DNA from: DASSWG01 sp035705295
GTDB lineage: Bacteria > Bacteroidota > Bacteroidia > Flavobacteriales > Flavobacteriaceae
Direction: 5' to 3'
Assembly: GCA_035705295.1 (NCBI GenBank)
Contig: DASSWG010000066.1
Location: 1-22,250 of the forward strand
Length of the DNA stretch: 22,250 bases
A program made the translations under genes and the position numbers. Positions 1 to 7,357 of the stretch are shown here, one piece after another (position 1 is the first letter of the stretch; every line of letters begins with the position of its first letter). The notes under the pieces are model-generated. The model worked only from the letters and a program-made list of their open reading frames with translations. It was not told the DNA's origin and ran no database searches.

Positions 1-576
1 TTGCTTTTCGGCCAACAGGTTTTCCTTGTCCTTCTTTTGTTCGATCAAATTTTTGTTGAGCACCTGCAGCAATTTTGTTTGGTCTTTGATACGCAAGCCC
101 TGTTCTTTTCGATAGTTTGCATATTGTTTCATGTACTGCAAACGCTTGTAGGCCTGCAAAAAACTTTCGGAAGAAAAAAGGAACATCAGCCGGTTTTGTT
201 GCGAGCCGCTTTTTTGTGAACGCACGATCATTTTTGCATAATCTTCTTTTAATTTTTTCAGCTCTTTCCGAAGTTTTTCAATGTTTTTTTGATTTTCGTT
301 GATTTCTCGGGTCAGCAAATTTGCTTCGCGGTTGATGACCGCAATCAGGTTTTCCGTGGTTTTGATGCGTTTGTCCAAATCGGAAACTTTCGTCAAAACC
401 GATTTTTCCTTTTGTTGGGTGTTGAGCAACAGGGAATTTATTTTAACGATCTCCTGTTTCAATTCCAAGCGCCTTTTTTCCAATTCTTCACGGGTGGAAG
501 TTTGCCCATAAGCGTTGGATTGACCACAAAAAATTGTCAAAAAAAGGAGTAAGAAAAGGGATTTTTGAAGTTTCAT
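1..576 (-). CDS. EnvC-like murein hydrolase activator (partial, C-terminus off window)
   Basis: The reading frame is open from ATG at 576 down to base 1 (192 codons), so the 3' end lies outside the window. The N-terminus is a signal peptide (MKLQKSLFLLLFLTIFCGQS, cleavage probably near SNA/YGQ). It is followed by a long charged coiled coil from about residue 28 to the edge, rich in Lys, Glu and Gln. The coil includes QYMKQYANYRKEQG and a segment RSQKSGSQQNRLMFLFSS. This is the layout of periplasmic EnvC/NlpD-type proteins, where a coiled coil precedes a degenerate or active M23 (LytM) domain. That domain would be off the edge and is inferred, not seen. EnvC proteins activate amidases that split septal peptidoglycan. 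The ATG overlaps the stop of the DUF4292 gene by four bases (ATGA), so translation is probably coupled. Confidence 0.82.
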   Translation of the reverse strand, partial: MKLQKSLFLLLFLTIFCGQSNAYGQTSTREELEKRRLELKQEIVKINSLLLNTQQKEKSVLTKVSDLDKRIKTTENLIAVINREANLLTREINENQKNIEKLRKELKKLKEDYAKMIVRSQKSGSQQNRLMFLFSSESFLQAYKRLQYMKQYANYRKEQGLRIKDQTKLLQVLNKNLIEQKKDKENLLAEKQ

Positions 577-1346
577 TCGATGGTGATTTCTTTGTAGCCG
601 GAGGGAATGCTGAACGGAAAATCCACCGGCACTTCAAATTCCAACGAGCGGTATTCGATGTCAATTTTGGTGCTTTCGCCAGCTTGGTTGGCAATGATAC
701 TTATTTTTTTGGGAAATTGAAAACCGCTTATCTCTTGATATTCCGGATAGGTTACGGTAACACTTTGGTTTTCCTTTTCGCGTACCAATTGCTGGGCTTC
801 GGTTTTAAAAGTTTTGGGGTTCAACAAAAATAGCTTTGTCAAAAAAGCTTCTTCTTCCGATTGAAATTGATACCCGTTGTCGTTTTCTTCCAAGCGGTAT
901 TCGTTATCGTTCAGCTCGTAAATGGTTTGGCCCGTCAAGAGGTTTTGCACTTTTTCGAAATCGAGTTTGGTGCCCAGCCATTCACTCAACAAGCGAAAAT
1001 CACCGGAAAAATAGGTTTTGTTTATTTTTTCGTAATATTTCACCTCTTTTGGCGTGATCAGAGCTTTCGCCAACGGAATGATGCCCGCCAATTTTGCGCT
1101 CAACCAAATTGCTTTGTCCTTTTCCATCCGAATACTGATGGTGATTGATTGTGATTGATCTTTGGTGGCATAGCCCGCGCGCAATTTTCCACGAAGTGTA
1201 TTGAAATCGGGCGCGGCATTTTCGTGTTCTTTTATGATTTTTTTCATGCTAACAGCTTTGCCGCCCGTAAGCGCGTTTTTTTTGCTTCCGCAGGAAACGA
1301 TCCCCACGGAAATCAACATTAAAAATAAGCAATTTTTCCAATGCAT
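573..1346 (-). CDS. DUF4292 family outer-membrane lipoprotein
   Basis: This is a 257-residue lipoprotein precursor. A short hydrophobic signal ends in a lipobox (GIVSCG) with the acylated cysteine at residue 19. The body is beta-rich and resembles the DUF4292 family of Bacteroidota, which has been compared with LolB-like lipid-binding folds. That fold comparison is from family knowledge and was not tested here. The start is ATG at 1346, which directly abuts the TAA of the upstream TPR gene (no gap), and the stop overlaps the EnvC-like start. The order TPR, DUF4292, EnvC-like peptidase is one I recall as common in flavobacteria and suggests a shared envelope role. The exact function is unknown. 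The serine following the cysteine region does not indicate inner-membrane retention, so outer-membrane sorting is the default inference. Confidence 0.8.
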   Translation of the reverse strand: MHWKNCLFLMLISVGIVSCGSKKNALTGGKAVSMKKIIKEHENAAPDFNTLRGKLRAGYATKDQSQSITISIRMEKDKAIWLSAKLAGIIPLAKALITPKEVKYYEKINKTYFSGDFRLLSEWLGTKLDFEKVQNLLTGQTIYELNDNEYRLEENDNGYQFQSEEEAFLTKLFLLNPKTFKTEAQQLVREKENQSVTVTYPEYQEISGFQFPKKISIIANQAGESTKIDIEYRSLEFEVPVDFPFSIPSGYKEITIE

Positions 1347-2729
1347 TTATTCCGATGGGGTTTTTGTTTTGTTCGCTTTGTTTTGATATAAAGCCGCTTT
1401 TTCCGTATTTCCCAAGCCTTTTTCGGCAATTACCAACTGGCGGTAAAATTTGGCTTCCATTTTTGGGTTGTCGATCAAATAGCTCAATCCGATTTCCAAA
1501 CTTTCCAAGGCGTTGGGAAAGCTTGCCAAATTGTTTTGCGCGCTCCCCAACAAAAGGTATAACGAGGGCCGCAACGGGAAAATTGTCAAGGCTTTTTCCG
1601 CCAGTTCGACCGCGGCTTTGTCTTGGCCCAATTCCAACTGCAGCGACAAGGTTCGTTCAATGGTTTGTACATCGTTGAAATTGTTTTCCAGGGCGTTGGT
1701 GTAATGCTGAAGCGCTTTTTGTTGGTCTTTTTCCAAATAGAAATCGCCCAATTCTTTGTTCGAAGCGCTGTTTTCACCAGCTTTCATGGCAAGGTTCAAA
1801 ATTCCGACCAAGTCGTCTTTATACTCGGGGTTTTCTTTGGTGAACGCCACAAAATCGTTCAACACTTTCACTTTCACGGTTTCTTCGATTTCGGTTCCGG
1901 CAAGTACTTTTTTCATCGAAACAATGGCTTTGTCGTATTGTTGGTTGTTTAAATACAATTGGTACAAAGCCAAATGTGCTTTTTCCGATTCCGGATATTT
2001 TTCCTGCAATTTTTTCGCCCAGGAAAAAGCTTCATCAAAATTGCCGTTTTCCCCGTACAAATTGATCAAGCGCAAGTAGTTTTCTTGATTTTCGGGGTTT
2101 TGGGAAATTTGATTTTTCAAATAGGCGGTTTGTGTTTTTGTATCGCCGGTTGCTTCAAAAATTTTTCTTCGAAGGTTTTCGGTGTAATCGGTTTTTCCAC
2201 GCAAACTGTCCAGTTTTTCAAGTGATAGCAAAGCCTGGTCGGGTTTTTTCACCATCATGTACAAATTGGCCAAATCTTCGTAATATCCACTGTCGAAACG
2301 GGTCAATTTTTGGGCGGTTTGGATGGCTTCGGAATAGTTTTGCGATTCGAAATAGACTTCAAACAATTCCGAAAGCACAAACCGGTTTTTCTCGCCCGCC
2401 CTTTTTTGCAAAGCAATTTTAAAATTTTCTTCCGCCAAGGGATAATTTTTTAAGGTTTTGTGGTTTTTCCCCAACTCAATGTACAAAATGGCTTCTTCCG
2501 GTTTCAAGGCGATACATTTTTGCAAAGCATCGATTGCTTTTTCGGGGTTTTCAATCGCTTTTTGTTTCAAGGCCTCGAAAAAATATTGCTGAAATTCGTC
2601 CTCGACATTTCCCAAATTGTCTTGGTTCACCTCGCTTTGGAGCACTTCTTTTTCTTGGGCGAAAGTTGCCCGGGGGAAAAATTGAATTCCCAAAAGAAAA
2701 GATAAAATGTACAAAAGTTTTAGGTTCAA
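1347..2729 (-). CDS. Periplasmic tetratricopeptide-repeat protein
   Basis: A 460-residue exported protein. A signal peptide spans residues 1-24 (ending RATFA before QEKE). From about residue 55 almost the whole chain is built of 34-residue TPR helical hairpins. Clear examples are PEKAIDALQKCIALKP, YSEAIQTAQKLTRFD, YDKAIVSMKKVLAG and KAAVELAEKALTIFP. TPR arrays act as protein-binding scaffolds, and the ligand here is unknown. No ATG precedes the signal peptide. The best start is TTG at 2729 or possibly TTG at 2714, and the former lies inside the short-period repeat that fills the upstream gap. Position between a sugar nucleotidyltransferase and DUF4292/EnvC-like genes suggests a role in envelope assembly. 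Confidence 0.78.
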   Translation of the reverse strand: MNLKLLYILSFLLGIQFFPRATFAQEKEVLQSEVNQDNLGNVEDEFQQYFFEALKQKAIENPEKAIDALQKCIALKPEEAILYIELGKNHKTLKNYPLAEENFKIALQKRAGEKNRFVLSELFEVYFESQNYSEAIQTAQKLTRFDSGYYEDLANLYMMVKKPDQALLSLEKLDSLRGKTDYTENLRRKIFEATGDTKTQTAYLKNQISQNPENQENYLRLINLYGENGNFDEAFSWAKKLQEKYPESEKAHLALYQLYLNNQQYDKAIVSMKKVLAGTEIEETVKVKVLNDFVAFTKENPEYKDDLVGILNLAMKAGENSASNKELGDFYLEKDQQKALQHYTNALENNFNDVQTIERTLSLQLELGQDKAAVELAEKALTIFPLRPSLYLLLGSAQNNLASFPNALESLEIGLSYLIDNPKMEAKFYRQLVIAEKGLGNTEKAALYQNKANKTKTPSE

Positions 2730-2796
2730 GGTTTTATGTTTCAGGTTTCAGGTTTCAAGTTGATACTGCCCACTGCGAACTGTGACGGCCCACTTT
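2722..2796 (-). repeat. Short-period phrase repeat filling the gap before the TPR gene
   Basis: Read on the transcribed strand, the gap holds two blocks. Next to the nucleotidyltransferase stop is a block of the type CAGTTCGCAGTGGGCAGT. Next to the TPR start is a 7-mer series, AAACCTGAAACCTGAAAC then ATAAAACCTTGAACC. The second block continues into the first codons of the TPR gene and supplies its TTG start. A similar two-block layout occurs at 3808-3905. I do not know a named family for it. Confidence 0.7.
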
Positions 2797-3807
2797 TTAT
2801 TCCAACACCGAATAATCCCCAATACTGATTTCTGTGAAATTTCCATCGAATTTCACGTGGTTGCCGATCATCGCGTTGTTCAAATTCGTGTTTTTTATTT
2901 CGGTTTCATTTTGGATCAAACTGTTTTTGATGGTGGAATTTGAAATTTTACAATTGTTCCCAATCGAAACATTCGGGCCGATTTTGGCATTCTTCAACTC
3001 CACATTTTCGCCGATAAAACAAGGTTCGGTAATTTCGGAATTTTCCAGTTTCACACTTTCCGAAACCAGCTTTTCCTTTTCTTCGTGCAAAAAACCCAAC
3101 ATTTTCGCATTGGTTTCCAAGGTAACAGTTTTGTTGCCACAATCCATCCATTCATCGACTTTTCCGGGTTTGAAAATATGGCCTTTTTGTTTCATTTTTT
3201 CAATTCCGTCATTGATTTGGTATTCACCACCGCGGATCAAATTTTCATCCAACACCTCTTGCAACTGATTTTTCAAAATCGCCACATCGTTGAAATAATA
3301 AATGCCAATCACTGCCAAATCCGAAACTTCTTCTTGGGGTTTTTCCACCAAATCGGTGATTTCTTGTTGATCGTTCACTTTCACAACACCATATTGTTCC
3401 GGGTTTTCCACTTTTTTCACCCAAATGACGCCGTCCACCGAAGTATCCAACGTAAAATCGGCCCGAAATAGTGTGTCGGCATAGGCGATCACCGCCGGAC
3501 CGCTCAACGAATCTTTGGCGCACATAATGGCGTGGCCGGTACCCAAGGGTTTATCTTGATAGTAAATACTTGCTTTTGCGCCGAGGCTTTCAGCGATGTG
3601 TCGCAAATCTTGTTCCACCTTTTCGCCAAAATCCTGTCCGATCACAAAAGCGATTTCCTCGACTTGTTCATCGAGTACTTTGGCGATGTCTTCCACCAAC
3701 CAGTGGACAATGGGTTTTCCCGCAATGGGAATTAGGGGTTTTGGAACAGTCAAGGTATGTGGGCGTAAACGTGAGCCGCGGCCGGCCATGGGAACGATTA
3801 TTTTCAT
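2797..3807 (-). CDS. Sugar-1-phosphate nucleotidyltransferase with hexapeptide C-terminus
   Basis: A 336-residue cytoplasmic enzyme. The N-terminal Rossmann-like domain (about 1-235) begins with the nucleotide-binding signature GRGSRLRP (residues 9-16) and VPKPL (22-26). These are typical of enzymes that join a sugar-1-phosphate to dTTP, UTP or GTP with release of pyrophosphate. The C-terminal part (about 260-325) shows left-handed beta-helix hexapeptide repeats (IGENVELKNAKIG, IGNNCKISNSTI). The sugar and nucleotide cannot be fixed from sequence alone; a glucose-1-phosphate thymidylyl- or uridylyltransferase role is most likely. The ATG at 3807 is clear. Neighbours (flippase, EnvC-like) point to supply of activated sugar for surface glycan. 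Confidence 0.88.
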   Translation of the reverse strand: MKIIVPMAGRGSRLRPHTLTVPKPLIPIAGKPIVHWLVEDIAKVLDEQVEEIAFVIGQDFGEKVEQDLRHIAESLGAKASIYYQDKPLGTGHAIMCAKDSLSGPAVIAYADTLFRADFTLDTSVDGVIWVKKVENPEQYGVVKVNDQQEITDLVEKPQEEVSDLAVIGIYYFNDVAILKNQLQEVLDENLIRGGEYQINDGIEKMKQKGHIFKPGKVDEWMDCGNKTVTLETNAKMLGFLHEEKEKLVSESVKLENSEITEPCFIGENVELKNAKIGPNVSIGNNCKISNSTIKNSLIQNETEIKNTNLNNAMIGNHVKFDGNFTEISIGDYSVLE

Positions 3808-3905
3808 TTTTTAGATATGAGATTTTAGTATTGAGACATTAGATTTGAGATTTGGAATTTTCACTGCTTACTGAACACTGCCAACTGAACACTGCCAACT
3901 GAACA
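3808..3905 (-). repeat. Composite phrase repeat between dut fusion and nucleotidyltransferase
   Basis: The gap is filled from stop to start. Adjacent to the dUTPase stop are about 3.3 tandem copies of a 14-bp unit (plus-strand cactgccaactgaa) at 3862-3875, 3876-3889 and 3890-3903. Next to the ATG is a degenerate 8-9-mer series, on the minus strand AAATCTCAAATCTAATGTCT and then CAATACTAAAATCTCATATC. Nothing here looks coding or like a terminator. Confidence 0.75.
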
Positions 3906-4964
3906 CTATTTTCCCGTACTTCCAAAACCGCCTTCGCCACGTTTGGTTTCACCGAGTTTTTTCACTTCTTCCCATTGCGCGCGTTCGTGGCGGGTAATGA
4001 CCAGTTGCGCGATGCGTTCACCATTTTTGATGGTAAAATTTTCATTGGAAAGGTTCACCAAAATCACACCAATTTCGCCACGGTAATCCGCATCGATGGT
4101 CCCAGGGGAATTCAACACGGTAATTCCATGTTTTGCGGCCAAACCACTTCGCGGACGTACTTGGGCTTCAAAACCTATGGGAAGTTCGATGAACAACCCG
4201 GTTTTTACGATGCTCCGTTCCAAAGGTTTCAGGGTGATTTCTTTTTCCAAATTGGCGCGCAAATCCATTCCGGCCGAAGCTTCGCTTTCGTACGAAGGCA
4301 ACGGATGTTTGGATTTGTTGACGATCTTTATGGGCCAGGAAAAGGGAAAAACCGTTTCGGAAACCATTTTCACCAATTCATGGGTTTGCTGTTTGAAATG
4401 CTCGATTTCCTCCATTTCAAAGTTGACATCTTCGGGGTCAAATTCAAACGGGTCGTATTCTTCCCCAAGCCATTCCACCATGTTTTCGTGTTCCGGGTGG
4501 GTTTTGTTTTTCATGATTTCCCAAAGTTCGTAGTAACCGGAAATGCCTCCACAACCTTCGGGTGGGCAGTTCATTTCACCGGCAACGCAATAGGGGTAGA
4601 GGAAATCGGGGTTTTCGGACAGGGATTTTTCAATGCTGATTTCGTGGGCCCACCCATCGCCAAAATCATATTCGTAGGAAAATTTTTTCGTTCCCGAGGA
4701 AACAATTTCATGCAAGCGTATTTCGCGCGCATCGATCATTTTTGACGATATGCCAAGATCGCCAAATTCTTCGTCGGGCAAACCGATATGATATTCGCCC
4801 ACATTGAATTCGTACAGATGCAGGTTTTCCCAACCCATTGTCAGTTGCAAAATGTGGTGGAGTTCAAAAAAAGTAACATCGCTTTTCACCAAAATCCTTC
4901 GCCAAACCAAGGGTTCGGTCTTTTTGAGCGCTACTTTCAACTGGACGATTTCTTTGCCATTCAT
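3906..4964 (-). CDS. dut: dUTP diphosphatase with N-terminal pRiA4b ORF-3-like domain
   Basis: One uninterrupted 352-residue frame. Residues 1 to about 190 match the plasmid pRiA4b ORF-3 family, with YEYDFGDGW (97-105) and CPPEGCGG (133-140) as landmarks. The role of that family is unknown. Residues about 205-352 are a complete trimeric dUTPase, the enzyme that converts dUTP to dUMP and keeps uracil out of DNA. All five dUTPase motifs are present: ASAGMDLRA (229-237), PRSGLA (271-276), GTIDADYRG (288-296), GERIAQLVI (315-323) and RGEGGFGSTG (342-351). Typical bacterial dUTPases are about 145-150 residues, so the front domain is additional. An internal ATG at 4367 (Met200) could give a free 153-residue dUTPase. 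The gene starts 4 bp after the flippase stop. The fused architecture is unusual in my knowledge. Confidence 0.9.
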   Translation of the reverse strand: MNGKEIVQLKVALKKTEPLVWRRILVKSDVTFFELHHILQLTMGWENLHLYEFNVGEYHIGLPDEEFGDLGISSKMIDAREIRLHEIVSSGTKKFSYEYDFGDGWAHEISIEKSLSENPDFLYPYCVAGEMNCPPEGCGGISGYYELWEIMKNKTHPEHENMVEWLGEEYDPFEFDPEDVNFEMEEIEHFKQQTHELVKMVSETVFPFSWPIKIVNKSKHPLPSYESEASAGMDLRANLEKEITLKPLERSIVKTGLFIELPIGFEAQVRPRSGLAAKHGITVLNSPGTIDADYRGEIGVILVNLSNENFTIKNGERIAQLVITRHERAQWEEVKKLGETKRGEGGFGSTGK

Positions 4965-4968
4965 AAGC

Positions 4969-6420
4969 TTATTTTTTTATCAATTGTTTGAGTTCGTTTT
5001 TTTCACCGAAAAACACGGTTCCCGAAAAGAGCAGCAAGAGCGAAATTCCCACAAAATAATTTCCGGGGAAAACATAAAATGAAAGTACTGAAAATCCGAT
5101 GGAAAGCGTCAAATATCCGGTGATTTTTTTCACATCATACGGAATTGGATAATGTTTTTGCCCGTAATAATAGGAAAGCAGCATCATACTAAAATATGCC
5201 GCCAAGGTGGCGATCGCCGAGCCGAAATAGCCCAAAACGGGAATCAGCGCAAAGTTCAAAGTTATGGTCAACACCGCCCCGGCCACAGAAATGTATGCGC
5301 CGAATTTGGTGCGATCGGTGATTTTGTACCACACCGAAAGGTTGTGGTAAATGCCCAAACAAAGGTTTGCCAATAAAATTAGGGGAACAACGCTCATGGC
5401 TTCCCAATAGGTTTCATCGCGGATGATCAATTCTTTTAAAAAATCGAGAAAAACCATAACCGTTACAAGGATGATCGAACCAAATACCACGAAATATTTC
5501 GTGATGGTGGCGTAGGTTTCCCTCGCATTTTTCGAGGAAGCATGACTGAAAAAAAAGGGTTCGATCCCCAACCGGAACGCGGTGGCAAAAAGCGTCATAA
5601 AAACCGCGAGTTTGTAACACGCGCCATACGCCCCAATTTCTGCTTTGGTAACCGATCCGGAAAAGTCCAACAAAATCTTGTCGAAAGCTTCGTTGATGGA
5701 AAAGGCCACCCCGGCGATCAAAACTGGAATGGCATAGCGCATCATGTTTTTCCACAAGGCCGGATCGAAACTGAATTTCAATTTAAAATAAAACGGCAAC
5801 ATCAACAATAGCGTCACACCACTGGCAACAAGGTTGGCGATCAGCACATAACTGATCTCAAAATCGGGGATGTATAGTTTTTGCCAAAAATTATTTTCAC
5901 CCGCCCAATTTCCCAACCATAACAAAAACACCAGGTTCAGGCCCAAATTTATCAGCACGTTCAAAATTTTAATAACGGCATAACGCGTCGCTTTTTCCCT
6001 TGCGCGCAAATAGGCAAAAGGAATGATGACCAGCGCATCGAGCAACAAAATGCCGATAACCAGGGAAATGTAGCGCACCGGAATTTCGGTCCACGCAGCA
6101 ATGTGCTCCCGTACTAAAAAAGCCAATCCCAAAATCAACACCGAAGATCCGAGCAGCGACCAACCGGAAGTGGACATAATTGTCTTTTTCTTTTCCGAAT
6201 TATGGTAAAATCGAAAAAATGCGGTTTCCATGCCGTAGGCCAAAATCACATTGAACAAAATGAAATAGGCATAAATGACAATGATCGTTCCATAATCCGC
6301 TTCGGACATTACCTCCGGGCTGGTATAAAGCGGCACCAGCAAAAAGCTGAACATCCGAGGCAAAACCGTGGCCAGGCCATAAATGAAAGTGTGTTTGAAA
6401 AGTCGTTGGAACGCAGCCAA
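4969..6420 (-). CDS. Wzx-like polysaccharide flippase (MOP superfamily)
   Basis: A 483-residue polytopic inner-membrane protein with about 12-14 hydrophobic segments. It begins with the amphipathic FKHTFIYGLATVLPRMFSFL that is typical of Bacteroidota oligosaccharide flippases. Members of the MOP superfamily move lipid-linked sugar repeat units across the cytoplasmic membrane. The substrate here is unknown. The start is TTG at 6420: no ATG or GTG lies between the upstream stop and the conserved N-terminal motif. It is the first gene of the envelope operon, followed after 4 bp by the dut fusion. A promoter-like pair lies just upstream at 6443-6470. Confidence 0.85.
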   Translation of the reverse strand: MAAFQRLFKHTFIYGLATVLPRMFSFLLVPLYTSPEVMSEADYGTIIVIYAYFILFNVILAYGMETAFFRFYHNSEKKKTIMSTSGWSLLGSSVLILGLAFLVREHIAAWTEIPVRYISLVIGILLLDALVIIPFAYLRAREKATRYAVIKILNVLINLGLNLVFLLWLGNWAGENNFWQKLYIPDFEISYVLIANLVASGVTLLLMLPFYFKLKFSFDPALWKNMMRYAIPVLIAGVAFSINEAFDKILLDFSGSVTKAEIGAYGACYKLAVFMTLFATAFRLGIEPFFFSHASSKNARETYATITKYFVVFGSIILVTVMVFLDFLKELIIRDETYWEAMSVVPLILLANLCLGIYHNLSVWYKITDRTKFGAYISVAGAVLTITLNFALIPVLGYFGSAIATLAAYFSMMLLSYYYGQKHYPIPYDVKKITGYLTLSIGFSVLSFYVFPGNYFVGISLLLLFSGTVFFGEKNELKQLIKK

Positions 6421-6442
6421 AGTTGGATTGGTTTTTGGAGTT

Positions 6443-6470
6443 TAAAAGTAGGGAAAAGGAGCAAATTCAA
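6443..6470 (-). promoter_or_regulatory. Candidate promoter for the envelope operon
   Basis: On the minus strand a TTG (6468-6470) is followed after 17 bases by TACTTTTA (6443-6450). This is one base from the Bacteroidota -7 consensus TAnnTTTG, with the usual -33 TTG spacing. Transcription would begin about 20 bases before the flippase TTG start. Supported by motif only. Confidence 0.4.
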
Positions 6471-6510
6471 CGAACGATTTTAGTATAAAAAATCCATTCG
6501 ATCGATCCCT

Positions 6511-6820
6511 TTATTTTTCCAATAACTTTTGCAAAGTGTCCGGGTTCATCCGGTTGTTAAAGAAAACAATGAGTTGAATTCTGTTTTGTTTACTAATTGG
6601 CACGGTAAAATAAAGATACATTTTTATGAATTATTCCCTTCCTTACCCCTAAATTTTCATTTACACAAGGGCAAAATTTTGGGTTTTTCCTAATTTTTTG
6701 CAATAAGCCATCTGTCAACTGAACAAAATTTTTCATTTCTCTTTTTGCCCAATAAACATCTAAGTTTTCAAGTATTTCGGAGTAGGTTATTTTTGCGAGA
6801 TGAGACCAAACAATTTCCAC
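6511..6820 (-). pseudogene. RelE/ParE-type toxin, frameshifted near its C-terminus
   Basis: The frame from GTG at 6820 encodes 75 residues (MEIVWSHLAKITYSEILENL onwards) and stops at 6593-6595 just after VSLFYRAN. Skipping one T in AATTAGTAAA immediately opens the normal remainder, SKQNRIQLIVFFNNRMNPD then TLQKLLEK, ending at TAA 6511-6513. Rejoined, the protein is about 103 residues, the usual size for ParE-like ribonuclease or gyrase toxins. The rejoined tail (LFY...I-L-FF-NR-P) is the family's characteristic C-terminal strand, which often carries functional residues. The gene starts 3 bp after the antitoxin stop. Either the toxin is inactivated, the base is a sequencing error, or there is recoding; I favour inactivation. 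Confidence 0.78.
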
Positions 6821-6823
6821 AAG

Positions 6824-7060
6824 CTATAGTTTGTGCACTTTATTGATTTCCCTCATCACTTCTTCGTGGGTATGAACATTGCCTTGCTCAATATCTTTCA
6901 ACCCCTTCATTATTAATGTTTTTTCTTTTTCTGAAATAGCATTGGTCCATTCCGAAGAAACAGATGTTTCGCGAATAGTTTTTATTTTGGTAATAATCCG
7001 CTCGTCTTTAAGCCCGATCAACCATTCCAGCAGTTTATATTTCTCCAATTGAATATCCAT
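6824..7060 (-). CDS. Antitoxin of the RelE/ParE-like pair
   Basis: A 78-residue acidic and basic mixed protein starting at ATG 7060 (MDIQLEKYKLLEWLIGLKDE). A TTG-initiated extension to 7081 exists but would overlap the -7 element, so I reject it. The C-terminus (GLKDIEQGNVHTHEEVMREI) has the pattern of addiction-module antitoxins paired with ParE/RelE toxins in Bacteroidota, where the tail wraps the toxin. No separate DNA-binding fold is obvious. The frame is intact although the partner toxin is broken. It is likely transcribed from its own promoter at 7079-7086 rather than by read-through from atpG, because two terminators intervene. Confidence 0.72.
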   Translation of the reverse strand: MDIQLEKYKLLEWLIGLKDERIITKIKTIRETSVSSEWTNAISEKEKTLIMKGLKDIEQGNVHTHEEVMREINKVHKL

Positions 7061-7078
7061 AACCCATATTGATTTCCA

Positions 7079-7086
7079 CAAAGATA
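7079..7086 (-). promoter_or_regulatory. Candidate -7 element for the toxin-antitoxin pair
   Basis: The minus strand reads TATCTTTG, an exact match to the Bacteroidota -7 consensus TAnnTTTG. It lies about 19 bases before the antitoxin ATG. No clear -33 TTG is present at the usual spacing. Confidence 0.45.
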
Positions 7087-7130
7087 ACGATTTTGAAAAA
7101 ACCTTGTTCTAAAACATATTCGCCCAATAA

Positions 7131-7165
7131 AAACCCTTTCAGCACTTGGAACGCTGAAAGGGTTT
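7131..7165 (-). terminator. Second tandem terminator after atpG
   Basis: A perfect 13-bp stem (7131-7143 with 7153-7165) with a 9-base loop. On the minus strand it ends GCTGAAAGGGTTTTTATT, giving a U-tract on the transcribed side only. It acts as a backup to the hairpin at 7177-7206. Confidence 0.75.
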
Positions 7166-7176
7166 CGAACAAAAAA

Positions 7177-7206
7177 GACCTGTCGGGATTTGGAACCCGA
7201 CAGGTC
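7177..7206 (-). terminator. First tandem terminator after atpG
   Basis: A perfect 11-bp GC-rich stem (GACCTGTCGGG at 7177-7187 on the plus strand, with 7196-7206) and an 8-base loop. On the minus strand it is followed by six T residues. It terminates the long porW-atp transcript before the toxin-antitoxin genes. Confidence 0.82.
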
Positions 7207-7234
7207 AATACAGCTTTTACGAAATTGGCTTTTC

Positions 7235-7357
7235 CTAGTTTTTCAAGGCTTCCGCATTTGAAAAATTTGACTCCGCGTTGCTTCGTCTAATTGTTCAACG
7301 CTTCCGCTCTTGATGAATTTGCTCCCTCCGGTCGCTAATTCTTCAACGCTTCCGCTC
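7235..7357 (-). repeat. Three degenerate tandem copies of the atpG 3' end
   Basis: A 23-bp segment encoding the last AtpG codons and its TAG occurs at 7335-7357 (the real end), again at 7287-7309 (22 of 23 identical) and at 7235-7257 (18 of 23). Repeat spacing is 48 and 52 bp, and the spacers between copies are also similar. In transcript sense each copy reads AEAL(K/N)N-stop. This stretch explains most of the non-coding sequence between atpG and the terminators. Confidence 0.8.

Noticed and set aside
3862..3907. Direct repeats considered as a CRISPR array
   Set aside because: The 14-bp units are contiguous with no spacers, and no cas genes are present.
3906..4964. dUTPase and pRiA4b domain taken as signs of a prophage or defence island
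   Set aside because: The gene sits in a conserved-looking envelope operon and no phage structural, integrase or nuclease gene is nearby.
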